The notes beneath the pieces were generated by a model. It saw only the letters and a program-made list of their open reading frames with translations. It searched no databases and had not been told where the DNA came from. A stretch of 64,000 bases of DNA from an uncultured Psychrobacter sp. (GTDB taxonomy: Bacteria > Pseudomonadota > Gammaproteobacteria > Pseudomonadales > Moraxellaceae), in assembly GCF_947495825.1 (NCBI RefSeq), contig NZ_CANMAH010000007.1:140068-204067 (forward strand), written 5' to 3'. Both the position numbers and the translations under genes were made by a program. Shown here piece after piece: positions 36,457-45,069 of the stretch. Within the stretch, counting starts at the first letter, position 1. Each line of letters opens with the position of its first letter.

Positions 36457-37332
36457 ATGTCAGGTTCTTATCGTTCATTGCCGTCGCTTAACGCCCTACG
36501 TGCATTCGAAGCTGCTGGTCGTAAACTAAGCTTTCGCGCTGCTGCTGACGAGCTGTTTGTGACTCAAGGTGCCGTAGCACAGCAGGTACGGTTGCTAGAA
36601 GAGTATATGGGTTTTGCTTTATTTCAAAGATTACCAAAGGGTGTGGCACTGACCAGTCAAGGGGCCATATACTTTGCTGAGGTCACACGCGCTTTTGAGA
36701 TTTTAAAAAAGGCCACAACTCAAATACTAAAAGAGCCTGATACGGTCACCATTAGCGTGACACCCACCTTCGCTGCCAAGGTCTTACTCCCGCATCTTTC
36801 TTCATTAACAAACGCTCTTCCTGAAGTCGACCTACGTACTGTCGCGACCGAATCCATTGCAGACTTTGACCGCGAGCAAGTGGATATCGCTGTACGCCTC
36901 ACGCATCCACCATTCCCCGATACATTTGAAACCCAGCGTCTGTTTAAGCAAAAACTCGTGGCCGTCGCAAGCCCTCACCTCATCGGTGATACAGCTCTAC
37001 CTATATCACTTGAATACTTACGTGACATGCCTTTACTGCACGACTCGCACAATCATTGGCCACGTTTCTTTAGAACGACAGATAAGCTACCAGGGGCTAT
37101 CTTTAACCAAACAGCATTGGCTATGGACGCGGCCCTAGCGGGACAAGGGGTTGCAATTGTTTGTCAAGCATTTGTCCAAGCAGATTTATTGGCAGGGCGA
37201 TTGGTACAAGTCTGCAAGTCAGAGTTAACCGTTGAGCCTGATTATTATCTTATTCGTAAACGTACATCGTTACCAAGGCCTGCTGTAGATGCAATATGGG
37301 ACTGGTGTATAAAAAACTTAGCATATAGCTAA
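36457..37332 (+). CDS. LysR family transcriptional regulator (GcvA-like)
   Basis: The 291-residue regulator has an N-terminal winged helix-turn-helix (LPSLNALRAFEAAGRKLSFRAAADELFVTQGAVAQQVRLLE), the GcvA/AmpR-type version, followed by a LysR substrate-binding domain from about residue 90. The start is set at the ATG at 36457, six bases after AAGG; the ATG at 36451 is too close to that site and an upstream ATG at 36418 has none. The most likely target is the divergent SDR gene. The inducer is unknown. Confidence 0.85.
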   Translation: MSGSYRSLPSLNALRAFEAAGRKLSFRAAADELFVTQGAVAQQVRLLEEYMGFALFQRLPKGVALTSQGAIYFAEVTRAFEILKKATTQILKEPDTVTISVTPTFAAKVLLPHLSSLTNALPEVDLRTVATESIADFDREQVDIAVRLTHPPFPDTFETQRLFKQKLVAVASPHLIGDTALPISLEYLRDMPLLHDSHNHWPRFFRTTDKLPGAIFNQTALAMDAALAGQGVAIVCQAFVQADLLAGRLVQVCKSELTVEPDYYLIRKRTSLPRPAVDAIWDWCIKNLAYS

Positions 37333-37901
37333 ATAAAAACTGCCTTCTATTACTACCTAAAAAACCAACACACGTTCAACAAAAATGAACCATTTTGGTG
37401 ATTTTTTGACCTATAATTAGATTTATATTCAATTAACCGAATATATATTGCGGTATATTGTTCTTTATGTTATATCTATAATTACCCTTACCACAGTAAT
37501 GTTATTTTTCTTAGCTGACTTATTACAATAAGTCTTAAATAAAATATTAGAAAGGGGTAATTTATTAAAGATATATAAAAATATCTGTCGGCAAAAGAAT
37601 GCAATAACCAGTTAAAAATAGAAATATGCATGTTTAAAAATCAAATCAATTTTGAAAAATGTATAGGGCTAAGAATTTAAGTCTAAGCCTTTATCGTTTT
37701 AATTGATATTTTTTTGGATTTATTCACAGTATCTATATTTTAGTCGACATTCTCTCGGGTTGTTTTTTGCGAATGTCTTCAATATTAACAAGCACCTAAT
37801 TGATAACGGTTTTTATTACGATTGGTGACAGTCTTGTCTAGTCTGCTGATTAATTTTTTAACCGTTACTTTGAGAACTTAACAAAAAATCCAGAGGGTTA
37901 T
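37333..37901. other. long AT-rich intergenic region upstream of the ATP-grasp gene
   Basis: About 570 bases are distinctly richer in A and T than the flanking genes. A TATAAT occurs at 37412-37417 without a good -35. No ORF with a ribosome binding site, no ops/JUMPstart-like element and no transposon end was recognised. Such a region before an odd gene pair is consistent with acquired DNA. Confidence 0.45.
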
Positions 37902-38996
37902 ATGAAACTAAAAAAGATATACAGCCGCATGAAATTTATATCAAGAACACCAAAAGACGTGTTCAAAATAGTACGAGGAAAAAGTTATTACCCTGAAAAG
38001 GAAAGGAAGCCTAAACCTGTTATTCTTTTCGACAATTTATTATGGATCCTTAAAAATAAAGAAGTGAATTATTTTTATAATTCTAACGGTCTAGATATCA
38101 AGAACTGGAGAAGCTCGGACGAATTCTTACCAGATATGAAGTTTAGGAAGGAGAGGGAGTTTGGTAACTCATGTAAAAATGAGAAATTTAACTACAATTA
38201 CATAGCTATGCTAAGAGATAAATACGTATTTTCTAGTTATTTATCTTACGTCATTGGAGAGGACAAAGTCGTTCCTACAATAGCTCTATACAACAACGAA
38301 GAAGTTTATCTACTGAGCGAACGCACATATGTTAGCTTAGAAGATTTCTTTCAAGAAGACATCAAAGTATTTTGTAAAATTATTAATGGCGAAGGTTCAG
38401 AAGAAGTTTTTATTATTGAAAAAAAGGAAGGTAATTACTTTTTAAGCAATGAAAAGTCTACTTTGTCAGAAATAAAATCAAAAATGAAAGGTTCTAAGTA
38501 TATTTTTCAGAATGTTATCCAGCAACATGAGTCTTTAAACAGTATCAACGACTCAAGTGTCAATACTATCAGGATTACAACGGTACGAGGAGCATCAGGA
38601 AAAATAAATATTCTTAATTCCTTTTTGAGACTTGCCTCTACCAAAGATACTTTCGTTGACAACGTTAAAACAGGCGGACTAGCGGTTGGTATCGATGATA
38701 ATGGATTATTAAGAAAATATGGTTTTTATGATGTACCTTTTGGCACTAAGGTAGATAAACATCCGATTAGTAATATAGTATTTGAAGGTTATCAACTTCC
38801 CTATTGGAATGAGGTTAAAGACCTAGTAGAAAAAGCACATAAGCAATTTTATTATGTGCAATCAATAGGTTGGGATGTTGCTATCACACCAAATGGTCCA
38901 ATCTTGATTGAAGGAAACGATAATTGGGGATCCATTCCATCACAAATAGTAGAGGGCGGTTTAAAAGAAAAATGGTACGAACTTAAAAATGGCTAG
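37902..38996 (+). CDS. sugar-transfer-associated ATP-grasp protein
   Basis: The 364-residue protein resembles the ATP-grasp family found with polysaccharide genes (ATPgrasp_ST, PF14397). The recognisable part is the C-terminal half: NDSSVNTIRITTVRG, a KTGGLAVGID segment and the metal-binding ending GWDVAITPNGPILIEGNDNW, with Glu337-x-Asn339 as the typical ATP-grasp Mg ligands. The N-terminal 120 residues are basic and not recognised. ATP-grasp enzymes activate a carboxylate as acyl phosphate and join it to an amine or thiol. AGAGGG precedes the ATG. The gene is AT-rich and is followed after 125 bases by a QueC-like gene, with which it may work. Confidence 0.65.
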   Translation: MKLKKIYSRMKFISRTPKDVFKIVRGKSYYPEKERKPKPVILFDNLLWILKNKEVNYFYNSNGLDIKNWRSSDEFLPDMKFRKEREFGNSCKNEKFNYNYIAMLRDKYVFSSYLSYVIGEDKVVPTIALYNNEEVYLLSERTYVSLEDFFQEDIKVFCKIINGEGSEEVFIIEKKEGNYFLSNEKSTLSEIKSKMKGSKYIFQNVIQQHESLNSINDSSVNTIRITTVRGASGKINILNSFLRLASTKDTFVDNVKTGGLAVGIDDNGLLRKYGFYDVPFGTKVDKHPISNIVFEGYQLPYWNEVKDLVEKAHKQFYYVQSIGWDVAITPNGPILIEGNDNWGSIPSQIVEGGLKEKWYELKNG

Positions 38997-39121
38997 TACA
39001 TAGATATTATATGTCAATATTTGCTTTTTGAATAGATAGAATCATTAAACAATTACTTATGTTAGTTTTTTGAGCATAGTTAATTAAAACAGTATGGATA
39101 CTTTTTAATTGGAGCTTCGTC

Positions 39122-39844
39122 ATGGTAGACGCAACTAATTCAGATACAAGCAATAAGCAACCCGTCAATATATTATGGACAGGTGGATGGGATTCCACTT
39201 TTAGAATGATACAACTTGCAGTATCAGGGGCAGTTATTCAGCCTTATTATGTCATTGACACTGCACGCCTCTCATCTCTAACTGAGATTAAACAAATGTA
39301 TGACATAAAGAAGGATCTTTCTCACAAGTATAAAGACTGTGAAATCAGAGACATTGAACTTATAGAGATTTCACAAATCGATATCCCTGATAAGTACGTG
39401 AAGGTACAGAAAAAGTTACTTAAGGAGAGTTATATAGGGAGTCAGTATATATGGCTGGCAGCTTTATCAGAGCAGATTGAAGATCTTGAGCTCAGTATTC
39501 ATAAAGATGATACAGCTGAGTATTTTGTAAGGAAGCTAGTCAATAATGAGAAAGGACCTGACTCTGATGAATATACTATTTTTGGCCGTCTAAAATTCCC
39601 TATTTTGGACTATACAAAGCCTGAGATGGAAGAAGAAGCTAAAACTACAGGTGATTTAGATATACTTTATAAATCTTGGTTCTGTCACAAACCCATTAAT
39701 AACACCCCATGCGGGATATGTAATCCTTGTAGATATACTATCGCTGAAGGGATGGGTAAGCGTTTTACGATTCGGGGTAGGATTTATAATAAGGCGCCAC
39801 GTCTGCTTACCTTGACACGTAAGGTCGTTCATAGACTTATCTAA
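39122..39844 (+). CDS. QueC-like PP-loop ATPase
   Basis: This 240-residue N-type ATP pyrophosphatase has the PP-loop ILWTGGWDSTFR (GGWDST at residues 21-26, where QueC has SGGLDST). Near the C terminus four cysteines (188, 197, 200, 203) in the spacing C-x8-C-x2-C-x2-C reproduce the zinc site of 7-cyano-7-deazaguanine synthase. The middle is divergent and lacks other QueC signatures I would expect, so ordinary queuosine synthesis is doubtful. QueC relatives also serve in defence systems (QatC, CBASS-associated forms) and in amidation of carboxylates. GGAG lies eight bases before the ATG. Probably co-transcribed with the ATP-grasp gene. Confidence 0.65.
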   Translation: MVDATNSDTSNKQPVNILWTGGWDSTFRMIQLAVSGAVIQPYYVIDTARLSSLTEIKQMYDIKKDLSHKYKDCEIRDIELIEISQIDIPDKYVKVQKKLLKESYIGSQYIWLAALSEQIEDLELSIHKDDTAEYFVRKLVNNEKGPDSDEYTIFGRLKFPILDYTKPEMEEEAKTTGDLDILYKSWFCHKPINNTPCGICNPCRYTIAEGMGKRFTIRGRIYNKAPRLLTLTRKVVHRLI

Positions 39845-39910
39845 TTAATGATTGTGAACTGTTGTTATGATAGTCCTTACGAAAAACAGTTATACTTTTC
39901 TTTACTACTA

Positions 39911-39949
39911 AAAAAGGCCAAGACTTGTTCATTTAGTCTTGGCCTTTTC
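39911..39949. terminator. bidirectional terminator between PP-loop gene and RND operon
   Basis: AAGGCCAAGACT (39914-39925) pairs perfectly with AGTCTTGGCCTT (39935-39946), with an A-run before and a T-run after. It serves both convergent transcripts. Its core (GCCAAGACT/AGTCTTGGC) is the same as that of the terminator at 35516-35552. Confidence 0.85.
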
Positions 39950-39963
39950 TATGCTTACTAAAG

Positions 39964-42900
39964 CTATATTTTGTCAGCAGTCGGACTATCGTTATCTTTT
40001 CCGTGCGGCGTCAACCATTTAGCGAACCATCCAGAAAAATCATCCATCAAAGTATATACGACTGGAATCACGACCAAACTTAATAGCGTTGAGGTTACCA
40101 GACCGCCTAACACAGCAGCCGCCATCGGACGCCTAAAGGTAGGATCGGCATCACCCCAGCCAAAAACGAGTGGCAACATGCCAGCACCCATCGCAATGGT
40201 AGTCATAATGATAGGACGGGCGCGCTTGCGACAAGCATCGATGATGGCATCAAAACGTGCCAGACCTCTGTTTTGCGCAATAATGGCATAATCGACTAAT
40301 AAAATAGAGTTTTTGGTGGCGATGCCCATTAGCATAATAAAACCAATCATCGAAGGCATCGATAGGCTACTGCCCGTAATGACCAAGCCCACGAATGCAC
40401 CGCCTATCGATAACGGCAGAGCCATTAAAATAGTAAAGGGCTGTAAAAGCTTACCAAAGAGTAGAATTAAGACGCCTAAGATACAGATAATACCCACCGA
40501 CATAGCAATAACAAAACCGCTAAATAGCTCAGCCATGTTTTCTGCTTGCCCCTGTGCAATCATCGTAATAGAAGCTGGCAGTTGTTGCATAGTAGGGGTG
40601 TTTTTGACTGCATCTACCAATTCACCAAGCTCACCTGCGCCAGGCTGCACTGTAATGGTGATTGAACGTTCACGGTCAAGTCGGCTAATTCGCGCAGGCC
40701 CTGTACCAAAGTCAAGGTCAGCGACTTCACCGACACGCACACCTTGTCCGGCTGGGTCTGTACTAGGTACATACAAGCCTTCTAACTGATTGATGTTTTG
40801 TTTGGCCACATCAGGTAAGCGCACCACGATAGGAATCTGCCGCGTATCTAAATTGAGCTTAGACAGGCGCTGCTCATAATCACCTACTGTCGCTATTCGT
40901 AAGGTAGTTGCGATATCTTGAGTGGTAACGCCTTTATCTGCCATTGCCAGCCGATCAGGGGTCACCGTCAGCTCTTGTTGCGGTAAGCTGCGATCGCTGG
41001 TGACAGCACCTGCAATCGGTAGCGCGCGGATATCCGTCATAATTTGCTGTGCAGTCTGCTCCAACACTTGCGGATTGGTACTGGTCAACGAAAAGCTATA
41101 TCCGGTCTCGCCGCCGCTTGATAACCCTACTGTAAAGCGCGCGCTAGGCACTTCTGTCAATATGGCGCTAATATGTTGTTCAATCTCCTTTTTGGATATC
41201 CGCTCGGCACGTGGCGTCAGAACGATATCTAGACTAGCAACGTTCTTTGCGCCGCCACTGCCGCTGGAGCTGTTTGGCCCCATCGCCTCTTGTGCTTGTC
41301 CAACTGAAGAAAAAACATGAGCAACTTCAGGCAATGCTAAAATACGCTCACGTGCCAATGCGGTCACTCGCTCGGTATCTTCAAGCTCAACATCAGGTGT
41401 CAGCTCAATCCCTACTCGAGTTTGATCAATATCATTATCAGGAATAAACGAGGTTGGTAGCAGTTGCACCAAGGCCAATGACCCTACAAATAATAATAAA
41501 GTAGCGCCCATGGTCAACCAGCGATGATGAAGTGTCCAGGATACTATCTTTAGATACCAGGTCATCAAGGCGCTTTGTTTTTCGACCCGATGTTTTTCTG
41601 GTCGCAAAATGTAGGCTGCCATCATAGGGGTAATCAAGCGTGCGACCAATAGCGAAGCAAAGATAGCCATGGCTGCTGTCCAGCCAAACTGGCGGAAGAA
41701 TTGTCCAACCACACCGCCCATAAAGGCTGTAGGTAAAAATACTGCGATTAAAGTAAAAGTAGTGGCAATAACTGCAAGACCGATTTCATCAGCGGCTTCC
41801 ATCGCTGCTTCATAAGGCGTCTTACCCATTCGCAAATGGCGAATGATGTTTTCGACCTCAACGATAGCATCATCGACCAACACCCCGATGACCAGCGACA
41901 ACGCCAATAATGAAATAATATTGAGACTAAAATCAAACAGATACATCCCCAAAAAAGTAGGAATGACTGACAATGGCAAAGCCACAGCGGCGACGATAGT
42001 GGCGCGAATATTGCGTAAAAATAAGAACACCACAACGACTGCTAAAATACCGCCTTCAATCAACATGCGTAACGAAGACTCATAGTCCTCTTCCACTGGA
42101 GTCGCACGGTCGTAGACTTTTTCGACCTCGATATTACTCATCTCAGTACTTAACTGCGCCAGTGCTGCGTCCACTCTCTTGGTAACTTCGACTTCACTGG
42201 CACCGCGTGAGCGCGTAATGTTAAAGGCGACAACCGTTTTGCCATCTAGCTTGGCAACGGAGCTAGGATCAGCCGCGCCATCCGTCACTTCAGCCATACG
42301 CCCTAACGCTTGTGTGCCGCCAGTAGGTACGGCAATCTGTAACTCGTTAAGCTCACGCGCACGCTCTACCGCTCCCAACACTCGAATGGTCTGAGTCGTA
42401 GTACCAACTTCAGCCTCTCCGCCTGCGCTATCTTGCTGAATACCAGCGATCTGCTGAGACAACTGAGGGATAGAGAGCTGTAAGCCACTAAGCACGATAG
42501 GATCAGCGGCAACCGTAATCTCACGCTCAAGACCACCAATACGACTGATAGCACTTACTCCTTGAATATCAGATAAGCGCTTGGTAATCGTGTCGTCCAC
42601 GAACCATGATAAGTCCTCAACACTCATATTATTTCCAGTCACAGAATAGGTGACTACCGGAAACCCTGCGGTTGAGACCTTGGTAATAATAGGATCATTC
42701 GCGGCGGCGGGTAAGTCTCCACGTACCTCACCGACTGCTGAGCGCACATCATCCATGGCTTCTTGAATGTCTTTTTCTAATACAAACTCGGTTGCGATAG
42801 TCGCAGCGCCTGTTTGTAGCGTCGTACGAATGTGCTTAATACCCTCAATACTGGTCAGCCTGTTTTCAATCTTTTTAGCCACGTCATTTTCAAGCTGAGC

Positions 42901-43074
42901 TGGGGCAGCTCCTGGCAAAGTAACCGTGACTACGACCGCTGGTAGATCAATATCAGGGAACTGCTGCACTTTCATTTGTTGAAAGCCAAACAAACCACCG
43001 AAGGTGAGCAAGACAAATAATAAAATCGCAACGAGCGGATTTTTAATCGAATAGGTAGATACATTCATATTCAT
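39964..43074 (-). CDS. RND efflux pump inner-membrane permease (HAE1-type)
   Basis: This 1036-residue proton-driven multidrug-type exporter has the AcrB/MexF layout: one N-terminal helix, a large periplasmic loop, six helices, a second loop and five further helices. Recognisable stretches are VQQFPDIDLPAVVVTVTLPGA near the start, LVIGVLVDDAIVEVENI in the fourth-helix region with the proton-relay aspartates, and GFIMLMGIATKNSILLVDYA in the second half. The ATG overlaps the stop of the adaptor gene by four bases (ATGA), so both are translated as a unit. No outer-membrane factor gene is nearby. Confidence 0.9.
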   Translation of the reverse strand: MNMNVSTYSIKNPLVAILLFVLLTFGGLFGFQQMKVQQFPDIDLPAVVVTVTLPGAAPAQLENDVAKKIENRLTSIEGIKHIRTTLQTGAATIATEFVLEKDIQEAMDDVRSAVGEVRGDLPAAANDPIITKVSTAGFPVVTYSVTGNNMSVEDLSWFVDDTITKRLSDIQGVSAISRIGGLEREITVAADPIVLSGLQLSIPQLSQQIAGIQQDSAGGEAEVGTTTQTIRVLGAVERARELNELQIAVPTGGTQALGRMAEVTDGAADPSSVAKLDGKTVVAFNITRSRGASEVEVTKRVDAALAQLSTEMSNIEVEKVYDRATPVEEDYESSLRMLIEGGILAVVVVFLFLRNIRATIVAAVALPLSVIPTFLGMYLFDFSLNIISLLALSLVIGVLVDDAIVEVENIIRHLRMGKTPYEAAMEAADEIGLAVIATTFTLIAVFLPTAFMGGVVGQFFRQFGWTAAMAIFASLLVARLITPMMAAYILRPEKHRVEKQSALMTWYLKIVSWTLHHRWLTMGATLLLFVGSLALVQLLPTSFIPDNDIDQTRVGIELTPDVELEDTERVTALARERILALPEVAHVFSSVGQAQEAMGPNSSSGSGGAKNVASLDIVLTPRAERISKKEIEQHISAILTEVPSARFTVGLSSGGETGYSFSLTSTNPQVLEQTAQQIMTDIRALPIAGAVTSDRSLPQQELTVTPDRLAMADKGVTTQDIATTLRIATVGDYEQRLSKLNLDTRQIPIVVRLPDVAKQNINQLEGLYVPSTDPAGQGVRVGEVADLDFGTGPARISRLDRERSITITVQPGAGELGELVDAVKNTPTMQQLPASITMIAQGQAENMAELFSGFVIAMSVGIICILGVLILLFGKLLQPFTILMALPLSIGGAFVGLVITGSSLSMPSMIGFIMLMGIATKNSILLVDYAIIAQNRGLARFDAIIDACRKRARPIIMTTIAMGAGMLPLVFGWGDADPTFRRPMAAAVLGGLVTSTLLSLVVIPVVYTLMDDFSGWFAKWLTPHGKDNDSPTADKI

Positions 43075-44354
43075 GGTGTTGCCTGCACAGCTTGACTCTC
43101 AACGACGCGTACCAAGTCACCATCATTTAAAAAACTACCACCTTGCTTGACCAAGCTAACATCGTTTGGCAAAGGCTCTGCAAGTATGACGCTGTCGCCA
43201 ATACGATCTCCTAGGGTCACGCGCTGCTGTTGAATACGTCCAACCGTTTTATCATTCTGGGTTTTGATATCCGTCACTAGCATCACATAATCATAGCCGT
43301 CGTTGCTGACAATAGCGCTATTGGGCACCGTTTGCATGCTTTCGCTACCGAGCAAAAACTCACCAGTTTGGTACATACCCGCACGCGCTGCAGAGTTGGA
43401 TTCTAAACTCGCGTAAATAGTAATTTGACGATTATTATCCGCTGTCGGCGCGATACGACTGACTTGCCCCATCACTGATTGATCTCTTGGCAAGCTGACT
43501 TTGACAGGCGTACCCACGTTTACATCACCGATTAACTTAGGATCGATATCAGCACGCCACTCTAAAACACCCCCTTTAATAATCGTAAATAATGGCTCGC
43601 CACCTGCGACCATGCCAACCTCAGCCATCTTGTCACTGACTACCCCACTCACGGGCGCGACGACTTTTGCATTTTCAAGGTTTAGGCGCTGATTGCTTAG
43701 GCGCGCTTTAGATGCTTGCAAGGATGCTCTAGCACGAATCTCAGAAGTACGATAACGGTCCGCTTCTTGTCTGCTAATGGCATCTATATCAAGTAACGGT
43801 AGCACACGTGCCGCATCTGCACTCGCATTGGCAAGCGTGGCTTCGGCTTCGGCCACATCTGCTTCCGCTTGCAAGACCTGCTGCTTCATAGCATCGGTAT
43901 CAAATATCGCCAACACTTGGCCAGCCTTAACGCGCGTACCTTCTTCGACCAATACCCGTTCAATTGCCACACCATTGACCTTGGCACTGACATTCGCAAT
44001 ATCTTTGGCACTAATCGTACCATCAGCCGTTAGCGTGTTGCCGACACTATCTTGACTCGGCTGCACTGTTTCAACTGACAAGACGGCTTGGTCATTATCT
44101 GCATTAATAGGTGCTATATCACTTTGAGTCTCAGAGGTAACGGTCGACTCATCCCTAGACGAGTCATTACCACCCCAATACTTTCCTAACAGTACACCAA
44201 TGACCAGCACTGCTACCAGTACAGGTAATAACCATACAGGCAGCTTTGTCGAAGGTCTACGCTTAGCCGTATCAGGGTCGCGATAAGGCGGCAACTCAGA
44301 CTCAGGTGTAGAGTTAGACACTTGCTTATCATTAGGGTCTTGAAGGTCACTCAT
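43071..44354 (-). CDS. RND efflux periplasmic adaptor subunit
   Basis: The 427-residue membrane fusion protein has an unusually long cytoplasmic N-terminal part (about 35 residues, Pro- and charge-rich), one transmembrane helix (about residues 37-60), and then the lipoyl/barrel-sandwich domain (VLVEEGTRVKAGQVLAIFDTD). It continues through a coiled-coil hairpin (about 150-215), the returning lipoyl half (VVAPVSGVVSDKMAEVGMVAGG) and beta-barrel domains. It connects the permease to an outer-membrane channel encoded elsewhere. It is the first gene of the leftward efflux operon. No adjacent regulator is present. Confidence 0.9.
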   Translation of the reverse strand: MSDLQDPNDKQVSNSTPESELPPYRDPDTAKRRPSTKLPVWLLPVLVAVLVIGVLLGKYWGGNDSSRDESTVTSETQSDIAPINADNDQAVLSVETVQPSQDSVGNTLTADGTISAKDIANVSAKVNGVAIERVLVEEGTRVKAGQVLAIFDTDAMKQQVLQAEADVAEAEATLANASADAARVLPLLDIDAISRQEADRYRTSEIRARASLQASKARLSNQRLNLENAKVVAPVSGVVSDKMAEVGMVAGGEPLFTIIKGGVLEWRADIDPKLIGDVNVGTPVKVSLPRDQSVMGQVSRIAPTADNNRQITIYASLESNSAARAGMYQTGEFLLGSESMQTVPNSAIVSNDGYDYVMLVTDIKTQNDKTVGRIQQQRVTLGDRIGDSVILAEPLPNDVSLVKQGGSFLNDGDLVRVVESQAVQATP

Positions 44355-44763
44355 AATCGGTCTCTATAAATAAGCACATTGATAGAAAAGAGGGTAAATA
44401 TTATTTTTAGCGGGGTGATATAGACAGTTTATATTATTGAAAGCTTTTTGCATTGTAGTCTATCGTACTAACAGGTCAACTGGCGTTTATTCTCTCTTAT
44501 TCTCTCTTTACCAATCAATCCTTAAAAAAGACCGTTAAAATACAAAGCAAACGCTCAATGCTATCAATTTTGCGCAATACATACGACATACAGTTTTGTC
44601 TTGTGTTGTTGGGTTGGTTTGTTACCATTAATTATCATAACTTATGACATCACTTACTCAATGTCATCACCAGAATAACGGGGTTAATTCGTTAACATTG
44701 ACTATATAGTAGTGTCGAACAGTGGGTAACCATCACTTTAAATCGTAAACCAAGGAGTCCAAC
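44355..44763. other. divergent intergenic region, efflux operon / lysine-rich protein
   Basis: This 409-base AT-rich spacer must carry promoters for both the efflux operon and the small lysine-rich gene. It contains TTGACT at 44698-44703 and a GTTAATTCGTTAAC near-palindrome at about 44683-44696, which could be an operator. I cannot assign a -10 with confidence. Confidence 0.35.
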
Positions 44764-44928
44764 ATGGCTAATAAAGAAAAAGTAAAAGCGATAAAGCAAG
44801 AAATAAAAGAAACTAAGGCAAACATCAAAGAACAAACTAAAAACATCAAAAACCTTAAAAAAGCATTGAAGAAAGCCAAAAAAGAGAAGCCTGAGAAAAA
44901 GTCTAAGAGCGAGAAAAAGTCTAAATAA
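44764..44928 (+). CDS. lysine-rich 54-residue coiled-coil protein
   Basis: A short gene with a strong AAGGAG ribosome binding site encodes MANKEKVKAIKQEIKETK and onward. Of 54 residues 22 are lysine, and there is no aromatic residue and no cysteine. Hydrophobic Ile/Leu residues (10, 14, 21, 28, 31, 35) are spaced in heptads, so the first 40 residues should form a single amphipathic helix or coiled coil, with a Lys/Glu/Ser tail. The composition resembles histone-H1-like or other nucleic-acid-binding basic proteins, but nothing proves binding. It has its own terminator. Confidence 0.7.
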   Translation: MANKEKVKAIKQEIKETKANIKEQTKNIKNLKKALKKAKKEKPEKKSKSEKKSK

Positions 44929-44975
44929 AGCCTCCTTTTAGACGCTTGTTATATACATAAACTCGTTAAACACAA

Positions 44976-45008
44976 AAAAGAGGATAGCGATTGCTGTCCT
45001 CTTTCTTG
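44976..45008. terminator. bidirectional terminator between lysine-rich gene and recG
   Basis: AAAGAGGATAGC pairs with GCTGTCCTCTTT with one G-T contact and is flanked by A- and T-rich runs. It ends the small rightward gene and, on the other strand, recG. Confidence 0.75.
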
Positions 45009-45069
45009 TTTGTCTTTAGTGCTTAGATTCAGTAGCGCTTAGAGTTAGTATTGCTCATCAAGCCATTTC

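Noticed and set aside
39122..39844. housekeeping queC
   Set aside because: The PP-loop and zinc cysteines fit, but the PP-loop is changed to GGWDST, the middle is divergent and no other queuosine gene is near.
40313..40789. 158-codon ORF opposite the RND permease gene
   Set aside because: It is antisense to a clear efflux permease and has the composition expected of a shadow frame.
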